A stretch of 5,361 bases of DNA from positions 1 to 5,361 of the forward strand of contig DUJK01000202.1 in the NCBI GenBank assembly GCA_013329925.1, in the 5' to 3' direction. Below are positions 1 to 5,361 of this stretch, one piece after another (positions within the stretch are counted from its first letter, which is position 1; each line of letters starts with the position of its first letter). The translations under genes and the position numbers were made by a program. The stretch is from Candidatus Poseidoniaceae archaeon. Its GTDB lineage: Archaea; Thermoplasmatota; Poseidoniia; Poseidoniales; Poseidoniaceae. The notes under the pieces were generated by a model. It was not told where the DNA came from. It did not search any database and saw only the letters and a list, made by a program, of their open reading frames with translations.

Positions 1-247
1 GCGTGATTTGGTCGATTAATTTTTGATGCAATTTTACTGCTTCTTTGGTGGCTAAGAATTGACCATTATCTCCTGCGATACTCCTAGCCATTGCTAAGGC
101 ACGCTTAGGCGAGACTCCTTCTATTTCTGCAATTTGACCGATATCACCCGATTTTAGTGACTTAATCACTGCATCCTCTGAACCAAAATGATCTGTCATT
201 TTCTGGGCTAATCTTTCGCCAACTCCTGGTAGCGCACTAAGTACCAT
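1..247 (-). CDS. HhH domain protein, probable archaeal MutS-related (MutS2/MutS5-like) protein, N-terminal part
   Basis: This is the first 82 codons of a leftward gene that runs off the window, so the catalytic part is not visible. The fragment holds two helix-hairpin-helix motifs. The first is LPGVGERLAQKM (residues 6-17) and the second is centred on EIEGVSPKRALAMA (41-54). HhH motifs bind the DNA backbone without sequence specificity. They are followed by FLATKEA (64-70). From memory of the family, archaeal MutS-related proteins (HhH domain fused to a MutS-type ATPase) start the same way: a PGVG hairpin, a second GVS hairpin, then a 'FLAT' segment. That is the basis of the call. ATG at 247 is chosen; an in-frame TGA lies at 268-266, and TTG at 253 is the only other candidate. 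No Shine-Dalgarno is evident. The gene lies 61 bases behind the peptidase stop and may share its transcript. Another HhH protein, such as a nuclease or helicase subunit, cannot be excluded. Confidence 0.7.
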   Translation of the reverse strand, partial: MVLSALPGVGERLAQKMTDHFGSEDAVIKSLKSGDIGQIAEIEGVSPKRALAMARSIAGDNGQFLATKEAVKLHQKLIDQIT

Positions 248-308
248 ATGCAATATTGTTTGTCATCGGCTTAAGAGAATAGCGCAAGAAATATTCTATT
301 GTAACGTA
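248..308. other. Short intergenic gap between the peptidase and MutS-related genes
   Basis: These 61 AT-rich bases follow the peptidase TAA (311-309) and precede ATG 247 on the minus strand. A weak 6-bp AT-rich inverted repeat pairs 276-281 (AGAATA) with 292-297 (TATTCT) across a 10-base loop. A TATA-like AGAATATTTC (297-288, minus strand) could promote the downstream gene. Neither is convincing, so read-through from the upstream genes is equally likely. Confidence 0.4.
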
Positions 309-2117
309 TTAGCAAACTGTGTTGTAATACATCTCATCACTATATTCAATCATCGGGACCTTAAACAAATCATCACAATTCCGGTCGACAATTGGTAGAG
401 TTAGAGTTGAAGACGCCCAATCTACTGAATAACCACCAACAGAGGATGATGAAGGAACATAATCTTCACCTGTTTGAGTTAAAGTGATGATAATTGATTC
501 ACCCGCTTCTAGATATACATCCATTGGCATAAATTCCATTAAACCCATTACCTCCACGAAAGGCACCATGTTTAGTTGACCATCACGGCCACCTGCATGG
601 AATCTGAAGTCCATGACTGCATGACCAAGGTGCATACCAGATTCATCAGTCATTTCTAAAAACCCATGTGCACCATTAAGGGTACTTGGAGTGACTGGTA
701 AATGAAAAGTCGGCATACCAGCAATGTAGGTGTTATTTTCAAACGGCCCATAAGTCATGGTAATTGTCGAAGATGCAGATATTGAAGTGCCATCTGGCCC
801 TAAATCTGCACCATTTATCTCTAGATATTGTGTGTCTGGTGCTGGATATGTCGATTCAAATCTCCATCCACCGCGGTTATCTTGCATCTCAACACCCAGA
901 GTTGGCGCTCTACCTTCGTCTCTTAGATACCAGTCAAACCAAAATAACATCTCATCAGCCCAATCCCACCTCAAGGTATAGGGATATGCTTCTGCACCTC
1001 TTCCGCTACTTTGTGAACTGTGCCCGCTTAATCGGTCAGGATAATCATGCGCCCATTGTCCTGCTAATGTCTTTACTTCAATTCCAGCATCGGCGATTTG
1101 TTGATGGATTGGAAAAGCCATGTGTGGATCTACGTTCCAGTCTTGCATTCCTTGGATTATGTAAACTGAACCTTGATAATTTTCCAATACTCTGCCAATA
1201 AAGGAGCGTTCTGTCCAGTAGGTATTTCCAGCATAATCAACCATTCCACCAGTTTGGTATGCTGCAGGACCATTGATGTAACCTTCAATGTAGCCTTCAC
1301 AGAAATTTTCTGCATCGCCTGTATCACCATCAACGCCAAATGTGCCGTAAACGCCATTATGCATTATTGCCCCTCTAGCCTCCATGCTTCCATTGCGCCA
1401 CATCAATTCATGCACGCCAATCAATCCAGACATCGGTACAATTGTCGCCAGATATGGGTTGCCAAAAGTTGCAGCTTGCCATGGAGTTGAGCCATCGTAT
1501 GATTTACCAATTAAGCCAACTTTACCGTTTGACCAACCCGCTTCTCCAAGCCAGGTAACTGCTGCATCAATACCACGTTGCTCGTCAGTACCCATCAAGT
1601 CCATACAATGATTGGAATTTCCGGTACCAAATACTGAAACTTGGGCAACTCCATAACCATGTGGAACATAATTTTCGATTAGGAAACGACCAAGACGATC
1701 TGCAGGAGTAGTTGCAGAAACATCCCCATCATCATAGTAAGGACCTACATCGGCAATAACCGGAACGCGACACTCATCTGACACATTATCCGCAGTGTAG
1801 TCGCAGCCATCGATTTCAGGCAACCAAAGACCAAGGTGAACTTCAGCCCCACCAGTCAGCCCTGCACCGCCATCAGCAGCGGTGATTGAAGGGACCGCGA
1901 CATAGACTGAGACTGGATTTGAAATATTGTAAGTCCCATTTACACTCACTCTGCTAAACACGTCTGAATTATCATAGCTGAAATCAGCCCTATCCCAAGG
2001 TTCTGGATATTCACCTTCAGCGAAAGTTATTTTGGCGTCTTCGGAATTTTCACCAAAACACCCCGATAAACTAAGACTGACCATCAAGGTCATCATCAGC
2101 CAAGGCTTCCAGTCCAT
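309..2117 (-). CDS. Surface lipoprotein Xaa-Pro dipeptidyl-peptidase-like hydrolase (S15 / CocE-NonD family)
   Basis: This is an alpha/beta-hydrolase of the S15/CocE group, expected to release Xaa-Pro dipeptides from peptide N-termini or to cleave an ester or acyl bond. Numbering from ATG 2117 (602 aa): residues 1-20 are a lipoprotein signal (Lys4, hydrophobic core, lipobox LSGC with Cys20), so the enzyme should be lipid-anchored outside the membrane. The nucleophile is Ser206 in GKSYDG, the acid is Asp326 in GMQDWNV, and the base is probably His357 in GQWAHDYP. The Ser-Asp and Asp-His spacings (120 and 31) closely match lactococcal PepX (Ser348, Asp468, His498, from memory). Residues from about 390 form the beta-rich PepX_C-type domain, beginning near FWFDWYLRDEG. 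The protein is shorter than bacterial PepX (about 760 aa) and lacks its N-terminal region. Start choice: a GTG at 2168 would overlap the thioredoxin stop by 4 bases and add 17 residues. ATG 2117 gives a normal-length signal peptide and has AGGG 6 bases upstream. CocE-type esterase activity remains possible. Confidence 0.88.
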   Translation of the reverse strand: MDWKPWLMMTLMVSLSLSGCFGENSEDAKITFAEGEYPEPWDRADFSYDNSDVFSRVSVNGTYNISNPVSVYVAVPSITAADGGAGLTGGAEVHLGLWLPEIDGCDYTADNVSDECRVPVIADVGPYYDDGDVSATTPADRLGRFLIENYVPHGYGVAQVSVFGTGNSNHCMDLMGTDEQRGIDAAVTWLGEAGWSNGKVGLIGKSYDGSTPWQAATFGNPYLATIVPMSGLIGVHELMWRNGSMEARGAIMHNGVYGTFGVDGDTGDAENFCEGYIEGYINGPAAYQTGGMVDYAGNTYWTERSFIGRVLENYQGSVYIIQGMQDWNVDPHMAFPIHQQIADAGIEVKTLAGQWAHDYPDRLSGHSSQSSGRGAEAYPYTLRWDWADEMLFWFDWYLRDEGRAPTLGVEMQDNRGGWRFESTYPAPDTQYLEINGADLGPDGTSISASSTITMTYGPFENNTYIAGMPTFHLPVTPSTLNGAHGFLEMTDESGMHLGHAVMDFRFHAGGRDGQLNMVPFVEVMGLMEFMPMDVYLEAGESIIITLTQTGEDYVPSSSSVGGYSVDWASSTLTLPIVDRNCDDLFKVPMIEYSDEMYYNTVC

Positions 2118-2164
2118 GTACGACCCTATGGCTGGTATTATTGAAATCATCGCATGAGTTGTAC

Positions 2165-2539
2165 TCACTGTGAATCTGCATCATTCATTTTTTTCATCTC
2201 TTCTCGAACTTCATCCATATCAAGAGTTTCTAACGTCTTAACCAAATCACGAAGTGCGTCTTCTGGTAAGGCACCAGGCTGCATAAAGACGCCAATTTGT
2301 TGCTTGAAAGCAATAGTTGTTGGAATCGATCTGATATTGAACATACGGCCAAGTTCTGGTTGTTCCTCGGTATTTATTTTGGCAAACACTATGTTGGGAA
2401 ATTCTTCTGAGACTCGCTCATAGACCGGCCCATAAGCCTTGCATGGACCGCACCATTCAGCCCAAAAGTCGAGTATTACAATTTCATTGTTGTCGATAGT
2501 TTCGGCAAAGACAGGTTCACTAAGTTCTATAGTAGCCAT
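2165..2539 (-). CDS. trxA: Thioredoxin
   Basis: This 124-residue single-domain thioredoxin reduces protein disulfides in the cytoplasm, using electrons from a thioredoxin reductase not seen here. The active site is WCGPCK with Cys30 and Cys33, preceded by DFWAEW. Asp24 is the buried acidic residue that tunes the active-site thiol. SIPTT supplies the cis-proline (Pro73), and the final strand pair carries IAFKQQIGVF and the PGA turn (88-90). The thioredoxin fold ends near residue 107. A charged tail of about 18 residues (DMDEVREEMKKMNDADSQ) extends beyond the usual length and may form a short helix. There is no signal peptide or membrane segment. ATG at 2539 lies just downstream of a good TATA-like box, and the short upstream GGGG (2548-2545) is a marginal ribosome site. 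It is the first gene of the leftward cluster, and its TGA stop touches the possible GTG start of the peptidase gene. The family call is secure; the physiological partner is unknown, so the symbol is generic. Confidence 0.95.
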   Translation of the reverse strand: MATIELSEPVFAETIDNNEIVILDFWAEWCGPCKAYGPVYERVSEEFPNIVFAKINTEEQPELGRMFNIRSIPTTIAFKQQIGVFMQPGALPEDALRDLVKTLETLDMDEVREEMKKMNDADSQ

Positions 2540-2564
2540 AATATCCCCATTTTGAACGGGTCTA

Positions 2565-2573
2565 TGATATAAT
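2565..2573 (+). promoter_or_regulatory. Putative TATA box for the amidohydrolase gene
   Basis: Read on the plus strand the same AT core gives TGATATAAT. A start about 25 bases downstream would be near 2594, leaving a leader of roughly 33 bases before ATG 2627, long enough to include the AAGGT ribosome site. TTTAACA at 2578-2584 is an alternative box that would give a shorter leader. Confidence 0.35.
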
Positions 2574-2574
2574 C
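2567..2574 (-). promoter_or_regulatory. Putative archaeal TATA box for the thioredoxin operon
   Basis: Read on the minus strand this is GATTATAT, preceded by the purine-containing TTAAAGTC, which could act as a BRE (TFB recognition element). A start site about 25 bases downstream of its centre would fall near 2544-2546, only a few bases before the ATG at 2539. That predicts a nearly leaderless transcript, which is common in archaea. The call rests on sequence and spacing only. Confidence 0.5.
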
Positions 2575-2615
2575 GACTTTAACACTTGACCGCTGAGTTA
2601 ATGTCCTTGGTCTGT

Positions 2616-2620
2616 AAGGT
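2616..2620 (+). promoter_or_regulatory. Shine-Dalgarno-like site of the amidohydrolase gene
   Basis: AAGGT ends 6 bases before ATG 2627, a normal spacing for pairing with the 16S rRNA 3' end. It helps choose 2627 over the in-frame ATG at 2636. The in-frame TAA at 2615-2617 rules out any start further upstream. Confidence 0.5.
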
Positions 2621-2626
2621 CGACCC

Positions 2627-5361
2627 ATGCGACGGATGCTCATAGCCTCAACAATCCTTCTGCTCATGGTCCTAAGCCCTTGGACTTATGCTACTGAAAA
2701 TCTTGAACAAAGCAATGAGAGTAATGCTTCTGGGCGGGCTGCTAACATCGTTATTTCAGAATTATTTATCAGCCCAAATAATCTAGTTTCTAACGAAAAT
2801 AGTACTAATATCTACGGTGCTGTTGATTGGAATGGAGATCAAGATTATGGCAAATATAGTGACCAATTCATTGAAATCTGGAACTCCGGTGATTCCGCAG
2901 AAGATATATCAAGTTGGATTTTATCAACCACTAGTGGTAGTCCTCCGTGTCAGTTAGCCTACAATACAACTCTAAACGCTGATGCACGAATTGTTGTATT
3001 CCGTGCTGATTCAGACCTTGACCTAAGTTATTTTGACGGCGAAACAGTGTCTATCAGTGATACATCCTCAACCCTTGTAGATAGTATGTCATTCCCAGCT
3101 GAAGACTCTAGTTATGGTCAATCATACATCGAAGAAAATGGCGTATTGACTAAGGATGACCCGACACCGGGCAGAGCCGCTGATTTTTCGGGTGAATATA
3201 CAGTTCCAGATAATATCGTCAAGTGTTACAAGCTAAGCAACACTGATTCCTCTAGAGCATTTTTACTCAAAGGACGAGTCGTTACTATGGACGGCGAAAC
3301 TAATGTAATCAATGACGGTAATGTGATGATAAGGGATGGTAAGATTACCGGTGTTTGGGCTTCTAACGCAAATCCACCAGCAGGTGTCGATTTTTCTGAT
3401 GTACCAATTGTCAACACTGAGGGTACAATCTATCCTGGTCTAATTGACCTACACAATCATGTACATTACAATCACATCCCACTTTGGGACTTTGAAGTAC
3501 ACTTGAATGATGCTCAAAAGTCTGAGGAAGGCGGCTATACTAACCGATATCAGTGGGGCAACAATTGGGATTATGGTCCAAGTATTACTTGGATGAAGAC
3601 CAATATTCAATCTACTTATCGATGGGATATGGCTAGTGAGCAGATGAAATATGCAGAAGTCCAAGCAGTATCAGGTGGCGTAACTGCAATGCAAGGCTCA
3701 CCAAGTTCAGGTACTCAAGCATGGGATAGCATACTTTCACGCAATGTTGAATTGTACAACTTTGGTCAAGATGGTATCTCAACGTGTGCTGTTTGCGGTG
3801 CTGCTGATAGCGATTATACTGGCAGCCATCTGATCAGTCAAAGTGAAGCCGGCACCCTTAATGCTTGGTTTGTTCACCTTGCAGAGGGAGTTGATTCATC
3901 CAGCAAAGCAGAATTCGATGCGCTATGGGACAAAGGACTGATTATGGAAGAAACCGTAGTTATTCACGGCACTGCTCTAGATTCATCGCAATTTAGTAAG
4001 ATGGCCAGTGTTGGCTCTAACCTTGTTTGGTCACCACTCTCCAACCTTCTATTATACGGCGATACTACAGATGTAGTGGCTGCTGACCAAGCCGGAGTAA
4101 GCATTTCAATTTCACCTGATTGGGGCCCCAGTGGCTCAAAGAATAATTTCCACGAACTAAAAGTTGCTGATATGTGGAATACCAACAACCTGAATGGACA
4201 CTTCAGTAACTATGAATTGGTCGAAATGGTCACCTCAAATCCGGCTGATGCCACAGGATGGACACCGTTTGTTGGTCGTGTAAAGGCTGATTTATTTGCT
4301 GATTTAGTAGTCATCGACACCTTCCATGAAGACCCTTATCGCAACCTAATCGAAGCAATTGATGCTGATGTTGCTCTCACTGTCGTACAAGGCAAAGCAG
4401 TGTTTGGCGATATTGATTTGATGCAGCAATTGCAAGGCGATGACTGGGAATATGTCAATGGGCCTGATTTCCAAAAAGCTGTTGACGTAACTTCAATGAC
4501 TGAAGTTGATGGCAGTCAAACCTTTGCGGAGATCGAAGCAGGACTTGCCATGGCAATGCGTCACGAATTTAATGATATGAAGGAAAACTGGAATGAATTC
4601 AATGACATGACCGATAGTGAAATCAATGCTTGGCTAAATTCAACTTTTGATGGCGATTACCGTGATGATGTTTCTCACTTGAAAAATATGACACTAGATC
4701 CTATCTTCACATCAGGTGATGCGCGTTATTTCGACGTTATCAACCGCTCTTCCCATGCCAATTTCCACATTGATATGACCAAATTGTACGATGACTATTA
4801 CACCGTTGAGATGGTAAATGGCGACAGAACAAATGTCAATGTGGTATTACCTGATGATGATAGCTCAGGTAGCAACAACGGCGGTAATACCGATAACAAT
4901 AACGGCAATTCAGGTGATAATAGCGGCAACAATGGCGATACGACAACCTTGCCTGGCCCTACTGACGACAATAATACTGACGACCAAGATGACATGTTTA
5001 CTGATTTACCAGATGATGACTTTATTGATGATGCTGAGGCTGATGAAAGCACTAAAAATCAATTAAAATTGATTTTACTAATCATCGTAGTTGCGCTACT
5101 GTTTGGATTATATGTCATCAGTAAAACTAGTGATGATGATGAGTTACTAACCTCGCAAAATTCAGTTGTTGACAAGATTTGGGATGATGATGAGCTCAAT
5201 GAGTCCACCATGCCAGAAACAGAAAAAGTTGATGACAAATCTAGTGATGCAAAATCAATTGATATCAAAGATAAAGTTGCTAGTGCCATGAAATCCTCTG
5301 GATTATCGGCTGTTAGACTATTCACCGCTATTGACCAAACTGACGATGGTTATGTCTCAAG
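2627..5361 (+). CDS. Exported membrane-anchored amidohydrolase with N-terminal lamin-tail domain, 3' partial
   Basis: The frame is uninterrupted for 911 codons and still open at the window edge. Residues 1-22 are a Sec-type signal peptide (MRR, then a Leu/Ile/Met core, cleavage probably after TYA). Residues 38-182 resemble a lamin-tail domain: IVISELFISP, then QFIEIWNSG, then ISSWILS, ending DDPTPG. Residues 212-595 are a metal-dependent amidohydrolase: AFLLKGRVVTMDG, then YPGLIDLHNHVHYN with metal-binding His276 and His278, then VHLAEG (His417, Glu420), IHGTAL (His447), WSPLSNLLLYG, and SPDWGPSGSKN with Asp498. This pattern fits the deaminase/chlorohydrolase-like branch, which hydrolyses C-N or similar bonds, often on ring compounds; the substrate is unknown. 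Residues 596-742 are a C-terminal extension, 743-810 an Asp/Asn/Gly-rich stalk, 813-832 a transmembrane helix, and 833 onward an acidic tail, predicted cytoplasmic. The tail ends in a possible EF-hand loop. Cys387-x-x-Cys390 lies in the catalytic domain. ATG 2627 is chosen because an in-frame TAA lies just upstream. Confidence 0.87.
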   Translation, partial: MRRMLIASTILLLMVLSPWTYATENLEQSNESNASGRAANIVISELFISPNNLVSNENSTNIYGAVDWNGDQDYGKYSDQFIEIWNSGDSAEDISSWILSTTSGSPPCQLAYNTTLNADARIVVFRADSDLDLSYFDGETVSISDTSSTLVDSMSFPAEDSSYGQSYIEENGVLTKDDPTPGRAADFSGEYTVPDNIVKCYKLSNTDSSRAFLLKGRVVTMDGETNVINDGNVMIRDGKITGVWASNANPPAGVDFSDVPIVNTEGTIYPGLIDLHNHVHYNHIPLWDFEVHLNDAQKSEEGGYTNRYQWGNNWDYGPSITWMKTNIQSTYRWDMASEQMKYAEVQAVSGGVTAMQGSPSSGTQAWDSILSRNVELYNFGQDGISTCAVCGAADSDYTGSHLISQSEAGTLNAWFVHLAEGVDSSSKAEFDALWDKGLIMEETVVIHGTALDSSQFSKMASVGSNLVWSPLSNLLLYGDTTDVVAADQAGVSISISPDWGPSGSKNNFHELKVADMWNTNNLNGHFSNYELVEMVTSNPADATGWTPFVGRVKADLFADLVVIDTFHEDPYRNLIEAIDADVALTVVQGKAVFGDIDLMQQLQGDDWEYVNGPDFQKAVDVTSMTEVDGSQTFAEIEAGLAMAMRHEFNDMKENWNEFNDMTDSEINAWLNSTFDGDYRDDVSHLKNMTLDPIFTSGDARYFDVINRSSHANFHIDMTKLYDDYYTVEMVNGDRTNVNVVLPDDDSSGSNNGGNTDNNNGNSGDNSGNNGDTTTLPGPTDDNNTDDQDDMFTDLPDDDFIDDAEADESTKNQLKLILLIIVVALLFGLYVISKTSDDDELLTSQNSVVDKIWDDDELNESTMPETEKVDDKSSDAKSIDIKDKVASAMKSSGLSAVRLFTAIDQTDDGYVS
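4853..4993 (+). repeat. Low-complexity Asp/Asn/Gly-rich linker inside the amidohydrolase
   Basis: Residues 743-789 are built almost only from Asp, Asn, Gly, Ser and Thr, for example SGSNNGGNTDNNNGNSGDN. The repetition is at the level of residue type, and I see no exact tandem unit. It probably acts as a flexible stalk holding the catalytic domain away from the membrane helix that begins at about 5063. Such linkers often vary in length between strains. Confidence 0.75.

Larger units (their letters stand above)
2540..2626. promoter_or_regulatory. Divergent intergenic promoter region
   Basis: These 87 bases separate the leftward thioredoxin operon from the rightward amidohydrolase gene, so promoters for both must lie here or inside the neighbouring genes. 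The region has an AT-rich core (2563-2583) flanked by more mixed sequence. No long inverted repeat or obvious regulator operator is seen. Confidence 0.75.

Noticed and set aside
276..297. Inverted repeat AGAATA/TATTCT between the peptidase and MutS-related genes, considered as a terminator
   Set aside because: The stem is only 6 bp, mostly A-T, with a 10-base loop and no following T-run on the minus strand; such repeats are expected by chance in AT-rich DNA.
764..1201. Plus-strand open frame of 145 codons inside the peptidase gene
   Set aside because: It lies wholly antisense to a well-supported S15 gene, shows no recognisable domain and has no promoter or ribosome site.
2601..2645. ATG at 2601 as a short leader peptide before the amidohydrolase
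   Set aside because: It is out of frame with the main gene, ends at TAG after 14 codons, has no ribosome site, and carries no attenuator-like run of one amino acid.
4798..5066. Open frames on both strands over the Asp/Asn/Gly-rich linker
   Set aside because: Their biased composition (Ser/Leu-rich antisense, Thr/Ile/Met-rich in the other plus frame) is what the repetitive Asp/Asn codons produce when read out of frame; the amidohydrolase frame explains this stretch.
2627..5361. A new defence or mobile system hidden in the long rightward gene
   Set aside because: The protein shows a signal peptide, lamin-tail, amidohydrolase and membrane-anchor layout with no nuclease, transposase, toxin-antitoxin or phage-like partner nearby; it reads as a surface enzyme.

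Overview
The window most likely comes from a marine planktonic archaeon, probably Marine Group II/Poseidoniales or a close relative. This is inferred from protein style, not from a marker gene. The signs are a helix-hairpin-helix protein that looks like the start of the archaeal MutS-related family, an 'LSGC-F-G' lipoprotein signal, a secreted lamin-tail-domain protein with an acidic tail behind a C-terminal membrane segment, TATA-like promoter boxes, moderately AT-rich DNA and tight gene packing. No rRNA, tRNA, mobile element, CRISPR array or phage gene is visible.

Layout. Three genes read leftward: a thioredoxin (2165-2539), a surface-lipoprotein Xaa-Pro dipeptidyl-peptidase of family S15 (309-2117, with an alternative GTG start at 2168), and the 5' end of a HhH/MutS-related gene that leaves the window at base 1. 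They look like one operon: thioredoxin and peptidase are nearly contiguous, or overlap by 4 bases if the GTG is used, and the third gene follows after 61 bases. From an 87-base divergent intergenic region (2540-2626), one very long gene reads rightward from 2627 and is still open at base 5361 (at least 911 codons). It encodes an exported, membrane-anchored amidohydrolase with an N-terminal lamin-tail domain, an Asp/Asn/Gly-rich stalk, one transmembrane helix and an acidic tail.

How they fit together. The peptidase and the amidohydrolase both appear to act outside the cytoplasmic membrane, tethered by a lipid and by a C-terminal helix respectively. This suits a heterotroph that trims peptides and other nitrogenous or ring compounds at the cell surface. 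The thioredoxin has no signal peptide and should be cytoplasmic. The HhH/MutS-related protein is a DNA-transaction gene with no evident functional link to the others. The two transcription units may share a nearly symmetric TATA element in the divergent region. Apart from the two intergenic gaps (248-308 and 2540-2626) the window is fully coding.
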